Shown piece by piece: positions 40,857 to 50,230 of a stretch of DNA of 64,000 nt. A program made the translations under genes and the position numbers. Below the pieces are notes generated by a model that saw nothing but the letters and a program-made list of their open reading frames with translations, was not told the origin of the DNA and did not search any database. Position 1 is the first letter of the stretch. Each line of letters begins with the position of its first letter. This DNA comes from Thermohalobaculum sp039815685 (GTDB lineage: Bacteria; Pseudomonadota; Alphaproteobacteria; Rhodobacterales; Rhodobacteraceae), in contig JBCBYV010000021.1 in assembly GCA_039815685.1 (NCBI GenBank), forward strand, positions 25,112 through 89,111, in the 5' to 3' direction.

Positions 40857-41996
40857 GTGAACCGCCTGCACCGCTATGTGTATGTTCAGCTTGCGGGGCC
40901 GTTCCTGTTCTTCGTGCTCGTCTTTACGGGGGTGATCTGGCTCAGCCAGTCGCTGCGCGTGATCGAGACGGTCGTCAACAACGGGCAGTCCGCGCTGGTC
41001 TTCCTCGAGTTTACTGCGCTTCTCCTGCCCCGCGTGATGACGGTGGTCCTGCCCGTCGCCGCCTTTGCCGCGACGCTCTACGCGATCAACCGGCTCTTCG
41101 GTGACAGCGAGATCGTGGTGATGTTCGCGGCGGGCATCTCGGGGCTCGCACTCCTCCGCCCGATCCTGATGTTCACCGGCACGCTCCTCGCCGTGCTGCT
41201 CGCGATCTCGATCTATGTCGTGCCGCAGAGCCAGCGGGAGATGCGGGACCGCATCTCCGAGGTTCGCGGTGATGTCGCGGCGGCATTTCTGCGCGAGGGC
41301 GCCTTTATCACGCCGTCCGACGGGGTCACGGTCTTCATCCGCGCGATCGGCAGCCAGGGCGCGCTCGACGGCGTCTTCATCCACGACCGGCGCGATCCCG
41401 CGCAGCTTGCGACCTACACCGCCGAGCGGGCGGTGCTGCTGTCGGATGTCGGCAACACCCGGCTCGTGATGTTCGACGGTGTGGCGCAGTTCGAGGTGGA
41501 TGGTCAGCCCGAGACGCTCTCGATCCTCCGTTTCGAGCAGCTCGGCTACGATCTCGCGCAGTTCGCCAGCGAGGACGGCGGGCGCCTCCGAAAACCGAGC
41601 GAGATGTTCCTGCCCGAGCTTCTCAGCATGACGGAGGAGGAGGCGGAGCGCCGCTTCCGACCGCTGGGCGAGTTTCGGGCCGAGGCGCATGAGGCGATCT
41701 CGGCACCGCTCTACGCCGTGGCGTTGCCGATGCTCGCGGTGGCGCTCGTGCTCTCCGCGGGCTTCCGCCGGCAGGGCTTCCTTGGCCGCGTGCTCGGTGC
41801 AGTCGCCGTTGCCGTCGTGCTCCGGGTCCTCGGGCTTGCGGCGAAGAGCGTGACGGCCGGCGAGGCCGCGCTCTGGCCGATGCTCTATGCTCCGCCGCTT
41901 CTCGGCATCGCGCTTGCCATCTGGCTTCTATCGAGCCGCGGGATGGCCCCGCGGCGCCAGTCCGCGACGCCAGCGCTGCCGGAGGCGGCGGAATGA
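40857..41996 (+). CDS. lptF: LPS export ABC transporter permease LptF
   Basis: One of the two permeases of the LptB2FG exporter that extracts LPS from the inner membrane. The 379-aa product has the N-terminal motif RLHRYVYVQLAGPFLFFVLVFTGVIW, YajP-type membrane helices, a periplasmic jellyroll domain (~130-260) and C-terminal helices. The start is a GTG at 40857, preceded by GGGAG; the frame stays open much further upstream (to 40059), but that part is antisense to pepA. The stop overlaps the lptG start (ATGA). Confidence 0.93.
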   Translation: MNRLHRYVYVQLAGPFLFFVLVFTGVIWLSQSLRVIETVVNNGQSALVFLEFTALLLPRVMTVVLPVAAFAATLYAINRLFGDSEIVVMFAAGISGLALLRPILMFTGTLLAVLLAISIYVVPQSQREMRDRISEVRGDVAAAFLREGAFITPSDGVTVFIRAIGSQGALDGVFIHDRRDPAQLATYTAERAVLLSDVGNTRLVMFDGVAQFEVDGQPETLSILRFEQLGYDLAQFASEDGGRLRKPSEMFLPELLSMTEEEAERRFRPLGEFRAEAHEAISAPLYAVALPMLAVALVLSAGFRRQGFLGRVLGAVAVAVVLRVLGLAAKSVTAGEAALWPMLYAPPLLGIALAIWLLSSRGMAPRRQSATPALPEAAE

Positions 41997-43123
41997 CCTG
42001 GACCCTCGGGCTCTACATTGCGCGGCGGTTTCTGCGCGTCGCGATCCTCGCCTTCCTGGCTGTCTTCGTCCTCGTGGTGATCATCGACCTCGTGGAGCGC
42101 ATGAACCAGAACTCCGACGGGCGCGCGGGGTTCGTGGATCTTGTCGGCATGGCGTTCCTGCACGCACCGGTCATCACCATCGCTGCCGCTCCCTTCACGG
42201 TCCTGCTCGCCTCGATGGGTTGCTTCGCCTGGCTAGCCCGGTCATCCGAACTGGTCGTCACGCGCGCCGCGGGCGTCTCCGTCTGGGCTGTTCTGACCCC
42301 GGCCGTACTGTCCGCCGCCGCCCTCGGCATCCTTGTCTTCTCGATCTACAACCCCGTCTCGGCCGCCTTTGCCGAGCGTTTCGAGGCGCTTGAGGAGCGC
42401 TATTTCGGCCGCTCCTCCTCCTCCCTCTCGGTCTCGGCCGAGGGGCTGTGGCTCCGCCAGGGCGGAAGCGACGGGCAGACGGTGATCCGCGCCGAGCGGG
42501 CCTCGGCCACGATCGAGCGGCTCTGGGGCGTCAGCGTCTTCCGCTTCGACGAGGCGGACAAGCTCGTCAGCCGGCTCGAGGCGCGCACCGCCGTTCTCGA
42601 GGTCGCCGCCTGGCGTCTCAACGCCGTGCGCCGCTGGGACTTCGCCGACGTGCCCCCAGCTCCCGAAGACGACGCAGGCGCCGTGCTCGAGACGCAGTCG
42701 ACCAAGTTCGAGGAGCTGCGCCTCGCCACAGACCTCACACCGGAGCGTATCCAGGAGAGCTTCGCCGCCCCCAACACCATCGGCTTCTGGGAGCTGCCAG
42801 AGTTCATCGCGCTCCTCGACGAAAGCGGCTTTTCTTCCGCGCGCCACCGCATGCACTGGCACAGCCTCCTGGCGATCCCGGTCGTCTTCTGCGCCATGGT
42901 GCTGATCGGTGCTGCGTTCTCGATGCGCCATGTCCGCTTCGGGGGTCTCGGGGCGATGGCGCTCGGCTGCGTCTTCGCGGGGTTCGGGTACTTCTTCCTC
43001 TCCGATCTCGCACAAGCCCTCGGCGCCTCGGGCACCGTGCCTGTGCTCGTTGCGGCCTGGTCCCCACCGACAGCTGCCGTTCTCTTCGCCCTCGGGCTTC
43101 TCCTACAGCTCGAAGACGGGTAG
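41993..43123 (+). CDS. lptG: LPS export ABC transporter permease LptG
   Basis: The partner permease of LptF. The 376-aa product starts WTLGLYIARRFLRVAILAFLAVFVLVVIIDLVE (in part), has conserved ARSSELVVTRAAGVSVW, a periplasmic domain and the C-terminal helices. It overlaps lptF by 4 bp and precedes lptD by 61 bp. The order lptF-lptG-lptD is typical of Rhodobacterales. Confidence 0.94.
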   Translation: MTWTLGLYIARRFLRVAILAFLAVFVLVVIIDLVERMNQNSDGRAGFVDLVGMAFLHAPVITIAAAPFTVLLASMGCFAWLARSSELVVTRAAGVSVWAVLTPAVLSAAALGILVFSIYNPVSAAFAERFEALEERYFGRSSSSLSVSAEGLWLRQGGSDGQTVIRAERASATIERLWGVSVFRFDEADKLVSRLEARTAVLEVAAWRLNAVRRWDFADVPPAPEDDAGAVLETQSTKFEELRLATDLTPERIQESFAAPNTIGFWELPEFIALLDESGFSSARHRMHWHSLLAIPVVFCAMVLIGAAFSMRHVRFGGLGAMALGCVFAGFGYFFLSDLAQALGASGTVPVLVAAWSPPTAAVLFALGLLLQLEDG

Positions 43124-43184
43124 GGTGTTCCCAACAAAAACATCCGGTGCGCAAAGCGGGCCGGGAGGCATAAACGGGGCAGTC

Positions 43185-45443
43185 TTGGCGGTATTCCGGA
43201 ACCTGTGCGCCGGCATCCTCGCCGCATCGCTGATGGCGGTCGCAGCGTTGCCGACGGCTGCGCCGGCCCAGGATGGTGGCGCGATCGAGCGTGACCTGCC
43301 CGTAGCCCTCGTCGCCGACAGCATCGAGTACGACAACAACACCGGCATCGTCGTCGCCTCGGGCAATGTCGAGGTCTACTACGGCGAGCGCACGCTGACG
43401 GCCGAGCGCATCGTCTACAATAGCCGCACCGAGCGGATCAGCGCCCAGGGCAACATCGTCCTTCGCGACCCCGAGGGCAGCACCGTGTTCGCCGATGTCG
43501 CCGATCTAGACGTCGATCTCGTGGACGGTCTCATCGAGGGCGCACGCTCGGTCATCGGGCGCAACACCACCGCCAAGCTCGCCGCTGTCGAGGCGCAGCG
43601 CGTCGAGGACCGCTACAACGCCCTGTCGAAAGCCGTCTACTCGCCCTGCGAAGTCTGCGCGGAGAACCCGACACCGCTCTGGCGCATCCGCGCGCGCCGG
43701 GTGATCCACGACGAGGAGGCGAAGATCGTCCATTACGAGGACGCCTATTTCGACGTCTTCGGCGTGCCGGTCCTCTACCTGCCCTACTTCCAGCACCCCG
43801 ATCCGTCCATCGACCGGGCCAGCGGGTTTCTGATCCCGACGCCGAGCTCCGGCAACTTCGGCTTCGGGCTGCGCATTCCCTACTATGTCGTGATCGACGA
43901 GCAGTCGGACATTACCTTCCAGCCGTTCTTCACAACCGAAGACGGCAGCTTCATGGACGTCGTCTATCGCCGCGCCTTCAGGTCCGGGAACCTGACCTTC
44001 CGCGGCTCGGGCGGCGGCTCGGGCTTCCTAGGCGAGGGCGTGAAATTCGAGGGCCATGTCGACACCCAAGGCCTCTTCAGCTTCAACGATCTCGATCAGG
44101 GCGCGCAGTGGGGCTGGGACATCAAGTTCGCGTCCGATGACGACTATCTGCGCTTCTTCGAGATTTCGAACGAGGACCGGCTCGTCTCCGAGCTCTTCCT
44201 GCGCAACTACTGGGAGGATGGGTTCTACGAGATCACCGGCATCTACTTCCAATCCCTGCGCGACGAGGAGCCGGCCGGGGACATTCCCCGCGTCCTGCCG
44301 GACGTCACCCTCCGCCGCGAATTCCAGCTGCCGACCGTCGGGGGCGAGCTGGGGCTCTTCGCGGACACGCAGACGCTCTTCCGGAACGAAGGCACGGACA
44401 CGACACGCATCAGCCTCGGTGCGGATTGGGAGCGGGAGTGGATCACGCCCCAGGGCCTCGCGCTGCGCGGATTTGCCGAGCTCAGGGGCGATCTCTTCCT
44501 CAGCTTCTCGGACGCCGGCAGCGGGCAGGACGACACGGCGCTCCGTCTAGCCCCCCTCGCCGGGGTCGAGGCCCGCTACCCGCTCATCTGGGAGCAGGAG
44601 AGCGGCAGCGCGCATATCATCGAGCCAGTGGTGCAGTTCATCGCGGCGCCCTTCGGCGGCAACGGGGATGACATCCCGAACGAAGACAGCCAGCAGACGG
44701 AGTTCGACGAGCTCAACCTCTTCGACACGTCGCATTTCTCGGGTCTCGACGGCTTCGAGGAGGGCCCGCGCTTCAACCTCGGCATGCGCTATGAACGGCT
44801 CTCGGCCGATGGTCTGCGCTTCGACGCGACGGTCGGGCGGAGCGTGAGTTTCACCGACAGCGACGAATTCCTGGAGGGCACGGGCCTCGAAGGCGAGCTG
44901 TCGGACTGGGTGACCAGCTGGTCGGCGGGCTACAAGGGCTTCGTGAACCTTCGCCACCGCATGCGGTTCTCGGGCGGTGGCGATATCAGCCGCAACGAAG
45001 TCTTCGGCGATTTCTCCTTCGGCCCCGCGTTCTTCCGCGCAGGCTACGTCTTCCTCGAGGAAAGCCCGTTCGTCACAGCCTCCACAGATCGCGAGGAAGT
45101 GACCGCCCTCGCCTCGGTGCAGGTGACGCCGGAATGGCGGGTCGCGAGCTACATGCAGCGCGACCTGGAGGAGCGCGAGTTCGTCGAGATCGGCGGCACG
45201 GTGTCTTTCGCTAACGAGTGCTGTGCTATCGACCTTTTCATCCGCCGCCGTTTCACCGAGAGCGAGAACACGCCCGCCAGCACCTCCTTCGGCCTCCAGC
45301 TCCGCCTGCTGACGCTCGGCACCTCGAACCAGCGGGAGGGGCTATTTGCGCCGAACACCTTCGCGGGCTTCGGCGACTCGCTTTCTCGCGTGTCTCGGGA
45401 TACCGACTTCCAGGACCGGGCGCTGATCGGCGCCGACCGTTGA
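43185..45443 (+). CDS. lptD: LPS-assembly outer-membrane protein LptD
   Basis: LptD inserts LPS into the outer leaflet. The product is ~752 aa, with a signal peptide (LCAGILAASLMAVAALPTAAPA), an OstA/LptA-like N-terminal domain (about 35-140; VVASGNVEVYYGERTLTAERI), a long beta-barrel region and a C-terminal end with DTDFQDRALIG. Two Cys pairs are visible, PCEVC and ECC, which could form the inter-domain disulfides known from E. coli LptD. There is no ATG at the front; I take the TTG at 43185 (weak GGGG site 5 nt upstream). An open frame further upstream overlaps lptG. Confidence 0.92.
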   Translation: MAVFRNLCAGILAASLMAVAALPTAAPAQDGGAIERDLPVALVADSIEYDNNTGIVVASGNVEVYYGERTLTAERIVYNSRTERISAQGNIVLRDPEGSTVFADVADLDVDLVDGLIEGARSVIGRNTTAKLAAVEAQRVEDRYNALSKAVYSPCEVCAENPTPLWRIRARRVIHDEEAKIVHYEDAYFDVFGVPVLYLPYFQHPDPSIDRASGFLIPTPSSGNFGFGLRIPYYVVIDEQSDITFQPFFTTEDGSFMDVVYRRAFRSGNLTFRGSGGGSGFLGEGVKFEGHVDTQGLFSFNDLDQGAQWGWDIKFASDDDYLRFFEISNEDRLVSELFLRNYWEDGFYEITGIYFQSLRDEEPAGDIPRVLPDVTLRREFQLPTVGGELGLFADTQTLFRNEGTDTTRISLGADWEREWITPQGLALRGFAELRGDLFLSFSDAGSGQDDTALRLAPLAGVEARYPLIWEQESGSAHIIEPVVQFIAAPFGGNGDDIPNEDSQQTEFDELNLFDTSHFSGLDGFEEGPRFNLGMRYERLSADGLRFDATVGRSVSFTDSDEFLEGTGLEGELSDWVTSWSAGYKGFVNLRHRMRFSGGGDISRNEVFGDFSFGPAFFRAGYVFLEESPFVTASTDREEVTALASVQVTPEWRVASYMQRDLEEREFVEIGGTVSFANECCAIDLFIRRRFTESENTPASTSFGLQLRLLTLGTSNQREGLFAPNTFAGFGDSLSRVSRDTDFQDRALIGADR

Positions 45444-45496
45444 GGCCCGGACCCGCGTAGAATATCGCGACCGATTGGCTGCTGACGGATCCACCG

Positions 45497-46441
45497 ATGA
45501 TGCTTCTTCGCCCGCTTTTTGCTTTCCTCGCCGTGCTCGCGCTTGGCCTGCCGGCCGTGGCCCAGAACCAGGGCACGCTCCTGCGCCCCGTCGCCGTCGT
45601 GAATGACAGCGCGATCACCGGATTCGATCTTGAGCAACGGGTGCGCCTACTCCGCGTCCTCGGCCTGCCCGCAGCGAGCGAGGAGGCGTTGCGCGAGGAG
45701 GCGCTGAGGCTGCTTGTCGACGACCGTCTGAAGCTCGAGGCGGGCAAGCGTCTTGGCCTGCAGGCGACGGACGACTCGCTCACGCGCGGCTTCGAGGAGA
45801 TCGCAAGCCGGATCGGCGCGCGCCCCGGCGAGCTCGAAGCACTGCTCGAGAACCAACGCATCACGCGCCAGGCGGTCAACGACTTCATCGGCGCCAACAT
45901 GGTCTGGAACGAGGTCGTGCGCACGCGCTTCGCCAGCCGGATCGAGCCCGGCGAGGCGGAGATCGACAGCGAGATCGCGCTCTCGAGCGGGGGCCGGATC
46001 GATTATCGCATTCAGGAAATCGGCCTCGCCATCACCGGTGACGGCCGCAGCGAGGCCGAGACGCGCGCGTTGGCCGAGCGGCTGCGAGAGGAGCTTTCGA
46101 ACGGCGGCGATTTCGGCGCGGCGGCGCGCGAGTTCTCGAGTGCGCCGAGCGCGCCTTCGGGCGGCGAGGTCGGCTGGGTCTCGAGTGCGACGCTCCCCCC
46201 AGAGCTCAACGAACGCCTGCAGCGGCTCGAGCCCGGTCAGGTGGCCGAGCCGCTCGCTGTGCCGGGTGGTCTCTCGCTCATCCGGCTGGTGGACCGCCGC
46301 GGCGGCGGCGAGACAGGCGATTTGAACGACCCCGAGCTTCGCGAGCGCGTCCGTCGCACAATCGTCGCTGAGCAGAGCGAGCGGCTGGCTGAGGGGCTCT
46401 TGCAGGAGCTGCGCCGCGACGCATTGATCGAGGTGCGCTGA
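45497..46441 (+). CDS. surA: Periplasmic peptidyl-prolyl isomerase / chaperone, SurA-like
   Basis: A chaperone for outer-membrane proteins. The 314-aa product has a signal peptide (PLFAFLAVLALGLPAVA), the SurA N-terminal region (VNDSAITGFDLEQRVRLLRVLGLPA) and one parvulin-type rotamase domain (FGAAAREFSSAPSAPSGGEVGWVSSATLPPEL). At 314 aa it is shorter than E. coli SurA, which has two parvulin domains. It lies between lptD and pdxA, which is a common context for surA. Confidence 0.93.
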   Translation: MMLLRPLFAFLAVLALGLPAVAQNQGTLLRPVAVVNDSAITGFDLEQRVRLLRVLGLPAASEEALREEALRLLVDDRLKLEAGKRLGLQATDDSLTRGFEEIASRIGARPGELEALLENQRITRQAVNDFIGANMVWNEVVRTRFASRIEPGEAEIDSEIALSSGGRIDYRIQEIGLAITGDGRSEAETRALAERLREELSNGGDFGAAAREFSSAPSAPSGGEVGWVSSATLPPELNERLQRLEPGQVAEPLAVPGGLSLIRLVDRRGGGETGDLNDPELRERVRRTIVAEQSERLAEGLLQELRRDALIEVR

Positions 46442-46445
46442 GGTA

Positions 46446-47444
46446 ATGACCGCCCTGCCCCCGCTCGCGCTCACCATGGGCGATCCAGCCGGTATCGGCG
46501 GGGAGATCGCGCTCAGGGCCTGGGCGGGCGGCGAGGTCGCGCACCCGTTCTTCCTGATCGACGACCCGGCCCGGTTGGCAGCCCTGCCCTCGGCACCGCC
46601 GATCCGCGCCATCTCGACGCCGTCGGCGGCAACGCGGATCTGGCACGAGGCGCTGCCCGTGCTGCCACTCCCTCTCGCAGCACCCGCGCCGCCGGGCGAG
46701 CCAGCGCCCGCCAATGCACCCGTCGTCGTCGCCGCGATCGAGCGTGCCGTGGCCTTGGCGCGTTCGGGCGAAGCATCGGCGGTGGTGACCAACCCGATCA
46801 ACAAGAAGGCGCTCTACGAAGGTGCGGGCTTTGCCTTCCCGGGGCACACCGAGTTCCTGGCAGAGCTTGGCGGCGTCTCGCATACGGTGATGATGATCGC
46901 GGGGCCGACGTTGCGCACCGTGCCAATCACGATCCACGAGCCGCTGGCGCGCGTCCCGGAGATTCTCACCCGCGACGCCATCATCGAGACCGGGCGGATC
47001 ACCGCCGCCGCCCTCCGACGCGATTTCGGTATCGTCCAGCCGCGCCTCGCCTTCACGGGCCTCAACCCCCATGCCGGGGAGGAGGGCGCGATGGGGCGCG
47101 AGGAGATCGAGATCGTGATACCGGCGCTCGAGACCCTTCGTGCAGACGGCATCCTAGCGACGGGTCCGCACCCGGCCGACACGCTCTTCCACGCCGCTGC
47201 CCGCGCGCGCTACGACGTGGCGCTGGCAATGTATCACGATCAGGCGCTGATCCCGGTAAAGGCGCTCGACTTCGATCGTGGGGTGAACGTCACCCTCGGG
47301 CTGCCCTTCATCCGCACCTCCCCAGATCATGGCACGGCCTACGACATAGCGGGCAAGGGCATCGCGGAGCCGACGAGCCTCGTGGAGGCGCTGAATCTAG
47401 CGGCCCGGTTCGCCACGTATCGCGCGCAGGCGGCAGCGGCCTGA
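46446..47444 (+). CDS. pdxA: 4-hydroxythreonine-4-phosphate dehydrogenase
   Basis: PdxA acts in pyridoxal 5'-phosphate synthesis. The 332-aa product has TMGDPAGIGGEIA at the start, the metal-ligand His of FPGHTEFLA, GLNPHAGEEGAMGREE and YHDQALIPVKALDFDRGVNVTLGLP. It is 4 bp after surA and 4 bp before rsmA. The pdxA-rsmA (ksgA) pair after surA is widespread in Proteobacteria. Confidence 0.97.
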   Translation: MTALPPLALTMGDPAGIGGEIALRAWAGGEVAHPFFLIDDPARLAALPSAPPIRAISTPSAATRIWHEALPVLPLPLAAPAPPGEPAPANAPVVVAAIERAVALARSGEASAVVTNPINKKALYEGAGFAFPGHTEFLAELGGVSHTVMMIAGPTLRTVPITIHEPLARVPEILTRDAIIETGRITAAALRRDFGIVQPRLAFTGLNPHAGEEGAMGREEIEIVIPALETLRADGILATGPHPADTLFHAAARARYDVALAMYHDQALIPVKALDFDRGVNVTLGLPFIRTSPDHGTAYDIAGKGIAEPTSLVEALNLAARFATYRAQAAAA

Positions 47445-47448
47445 GCGC

Positions 47449-48321
47449 ATGGCGGGTGACACTGCCGAGGATGGCCTGCCGCCGTTGCGCGAGGTGATCG
47501 CCGAGCACGGGCTCACCGCCCGTAAATCGCTCGGTCAGAACTTCCTCCTCGATCTCAACCTCACCCGCCGCATCGCTCGCGCCGCCGGTCCGCTCGAGAG
47601 ACAGACCGTGCTGGAGATCGGCCCCGGCCCCGGCGGCCTCACCCGAGCGCTTCTCATGGAAGGGGCCGCGAGGGTCGTCGCGGTGGAGCGCGACCAGCGC
47701 TGCCTCGCCGCCTTGGCAGAGATCGTGGCCAGCTATCCTGGCCGGCTAAAGGTGATCGAAGGCGACGCGCTCTCGCTCGATCCCCTGGCGATGCTGGAGG
47801 GCCCCGCGCGGATCGTCGCCAATCTTCCTTACAATATCGGCACGGAGCTCTTTACCCGCTGGCTCTCATCGTCCGACTGGCCACCCCGATGGTCTTCCAT
47901 GACGCTGATGTTCCAGAAGGAAGTGTCCGAGCGGATCACAGCGCAGCCGGGCACCAAGGCCTATGGGCGTCTCGCGGTGCTGGCCCAGTGGCGCGCGCGC
48001 CCCCGCATTCTCTTCGAGATCGATCCGCGCGCCTTCACCCCGCCGCCGAAGGTGACCTCCGCCGTCATCCGCCTTGAGCCGACCGACGCGCCGATCACGC
48101 CCAACGGGACCCCGTCGCTCAGAGCGCTGGAGAAGGTCACCGCAGCGGCCTTCGCACAACGGCGGAAGATGCTCCGGCAGTCGCTGAAGAGCCTTGTCAG
48201 CCCAGCGGAACCGCTGCTGGAAGCGGCTGGCGTGGAACCGACCCGTCGTGCCGAGACACTGAGCATCGACGAGTTCGCGAAGCTCGCGCGGCTCCACGAG
48301 ATCATGGCAGCGAAAGCGTAA
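47449..48321 (+). CDS. rsmA: 16S rRNA dimethyladenosine transferase
   Basis: RsmA/KsgA dimethylates A1518 and A1519 of 16S rRNA. The 290-aa product has KSLGQNFLLDLNLTRRIAR, the SAM motif EIGPGPGGLT and the catalytic motif NLPYNIG. The C-terminal ribosome-binding domain is present. It is the last gene of the lpt-surA-pdxA operon and is convergent with the DUF4167 gene, 16 bp away. Confidence 0.97.
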   Translation: MAGDTAEDGLPPLREVIAEHGLTARKSLGQNFLLDLNLTRRIARAAGPLERQTVLEIGPGPGGLTRALLMEGAARVVAVERDQRCLAALAEIVASYPGRLKVIEGDALSLDPLAMLEGPARIVANLPYNIGTELFTRWLSSSDWPPRWSSMTLMFQKEVSERITAQPGTKAYGRLAVLAQWRARPRILFEIDPRAFTPPPKVTSAVIRLEPTDAPITPNGTPSLRALEKVTAAAFAQRRKMLRQSLKSLVSPAEPLLEAAGVEPTRRAETLSIDEFAKLARLHEIMAAKA

Positions 48322-48337
48322 GAGAGGCCGACCGCTC

Positions 48338-49090
48338 TCAGGCTTCTCCGCCCTCGGCCGTTGGGGTCGGCTCGACGGCCTCCACGGCCTCGTCGGTGTC
48401 GGCACCGGGCTCCGGGCGCGGTCGACGGCGGCGGGGCTGGCTCTTGGCGATCTCCTCGGTATCGACGAGAAGGTCGGGACCTCGGCTGCCATCCGTGTCG
48501 ATCGTGTCGAAGCCCGTGATGGTCGCCCCATCCGTCGCGGCGGCGCCGTTTCCGGCATGGGCTGCCGCATCGCCGCCCTCGTCGCCGCCCGCACCTTCTG
48601 CCGACTGCTCGCCGTTCGGCCGAGGCCCGCGGTTGCGCCGGCTCCGCCTGCCCTGCCCGTTCTGATGCGGGGCCTGACCGGCGTGACCGTTGCTCTCGCC
48701 TTGAGCGTCCGCAGCCGCCTCCTCGGGCTGCGCATCGCCTTCGGCAGAATGGCCATTCGAGCGAGCGCTCTCGGCCTGTGGCGCCTCGTCGTCGTCATCG
48801 TCGGGCTGGGTCTCGCGCCGACTTTCCTGCGCGCCCATCGCCGTCAGCAGAAGCCGCTGATAGTGTTCGGCATGCTGCAGAAAGTTCTCGGCGGTCACGC
48901 GGTCGCCCGAAGTCTGGGCGTCGCGCGCAAGGCTAAGATACTTGTCGACGATCTGCTGCGGCGTGCCACGCACCTTCCCCTCGGGGCCGGCGCTTTCATA
49001 GACGCGGTTGATGTTGTTGCCGCCACCGCCGCCGCCGTTCTTGCGATTGCCGCGCCCGCGCGCGCGGTTCGATTTCTGTGCTGGTCTCAT
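48338..49090 (-). CDS. DUF4167 protein
   Basis: A 250-aa protein of the alphaproteobacterial DUF4167 family. The conserved part is the N-terminal ~75 residues: a basic tract (NRARGRGNRKN), a Gly run (NGGGGGGNNINRVYESAGPEGKVRG), then TPQQIVDKYLSLARDAQTSGDRVTAENFLQHAEHYQRLL (in part). The rest is low-complexity Ala/Asp/Glu/Gly and ends with basic and acidic runs. I start at the ATG at 49090. It may bind nucleic acid, but its function is unknown. A candidate promoter lies at 49258-49285. Confidence 0.85.
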   Translation of the reverse strand: MRPAQKSNRARGRGNRKNGGGGGGNNINRVYESAGPEGKVRGTPQQIVDKYLSLARDAQTSGDRVTAENFLQHAEHYQRLLLTAMGAQESRRETQPDDDDDEAPQAESARSNGHSAEGDAQPEEAAADAQGESNGHAGQAPHQNGQGRRSRRNRGPRPNGEQSAEGAGGDEGGDAAAHAGNGAAATDGATITGFDTIDTDGSRGPDLLVDTEEIAKSQPRRRRPRPEPGADTDEAVEAVEPTPTAEGGEA

Positions 49091-49257
49091 CGCGATCTTT
49101 TTCTGGGGCGGCAGCCGCACATGCGGTACGGCGCTGCCCGTCTCGACAACCCCGCGACTTATGCTCGCCATCCTAGCCGGAACGGCTGCGTGTCACGAGT
49201 GTTCGGACGATACCGAGGCGAAGCTCAACGACCTGCGCCTTGCTGGGATCGAACTTT

Positions 49258-49285
49258 GTTATAGCGGGTTTCTTCGCTGGCTCAA
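49258..49285 (-). promoter_or_regulatory. Candidate sigma-70 promoter for DUF4167 gene
   Basis: On the minus strand TTGAGC (49285-49280) and TATAAC (49263-49258) are separated by 16 bp, in the 260-bp gap between prmC and the DUF4167 start. This predicts a leader of about 160 nt. The match is by eye only. Confidence 0.45.
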
Positions 49286-49350
49286 TGCGAAACCTGCCGG
49301 ATCAGGGCGTTTTCAGCGCTATTCCGCACACTGGATGGCGTGAAGACGCC

Positions 49351-50226
49351 TCAGCGCCCGCGCCGCGCACTCAGAACACGATCCCGACCGTCGAGATCGG
49401 GGCGTATCTCGACGTTCTCAAACCCGGCCCCGCGAAGGAGATCGGCGACCGCCTGCCCCTGACGGTGGCCGATCTCCAGCAGCAGGCGCCCGCCCGGCAT
49501 CAGCCGGCGCGGCACCGCCGCCGCGATCTTGCGATAGGCGCCGAGACCGTCGTCATCCGGATCCGGGTCGGGCACCAACGCAGCGCGAGGCTCATGCTCC
49601 CGCACCTCAGGCGCAAGGGAGGCGAGTTCGGCGGCGGCGATGTAGGGAGGGTTCGAGACGACGAGGTCGAAGAGGCCGTCGACGCCGTCGAGCCATGAGG
49701 TGCGGATGAGCTTCGCACGGTCTTCAACACTGTGCCGCGCGGCGTTCTCAGACGCCACCGTGAGTGCCGCGGCGGAGGTGTCGGTGCCGACACCGGCGCA
49801 ACCCGGCCATTCCACCATGAGCGTCACAAGGATGCAGCCGGAGCCGGTGCCGAGATCGGCGATGCGGCCGGGTGCGTGCCCCTCGAGGGCGGCCGAGATC
49901 AGGCTCTCAGTCTCCGGCCGCGGATCGAGCACGTCCGGCGTGACCTTGAACGAGCGCCCCCAGAAAAGCCTTTCACCGACGATCTGTGCCAGTGGCTGCC
50001 GCTCAGCGCGCGCCGCTACACCCTCTTCGAAGCGGCGCGCTTCCGCGCCTTCGAGGACGACGTCATCCGCGCTCGCAAGTGCTGCGGCATCGAGCTGTGC
50101 GGCCCAGCGCAGCAGCAGCCGTGCCTCGCGCTGGGGCGCTGGAATGCCAGCGGCGGAGAGGCGCGCCGTCGCCTCGACCAGCGCTTCGCTCCGCGGCTGT
50201 CCCGCGGCAATCCGCCTAACACCCAT
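49351..50226 (-). CDS. prmC: Peptide chain release factor N5-glutamine methyltransferase
   Basis: PrmC methylates the Gln of the GGQ motif in release factors. The 291-aa product has LDPRPETESLI, the SAM site IADLGTGSGCI and the catalytic NPPY motif (VVSNPPYIAAAELA). I start at the ATG at 50226, with GAGGGG upstream inside the end of prfA. It lies 4 bp after the prfA stop, the standard prfA-prmC order, so enzyme and substrate are co-expressed. Confidence 0.95.
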   Translation of the reverse strand: MGVRRIAAGQPRSEALVEATARLSAAGIPAPQREARLLLRWAAQLDAAALASADDVVLEGAEARRFEEGVAARAERQPLAQIVGERLFWGRSFKVTPDVLDPRPETESLISAALEGHAPGRIADLGTGSGCILVTLMVEWPGCAGVGTDTSAAALTVASENAARHSVEDRAKLIRTSWLDGVDGLFDLVVSNPPYIAAAELASLAPEVREHEPRAALVPDPDPDDDGLGAYRKIAAAVPRRLMPGGRLLLEIGHRQGQAVADLLRGAGFENVEIRPDLDGRDRVLSARRGR

Positions 50227-50230
50227 GGGA

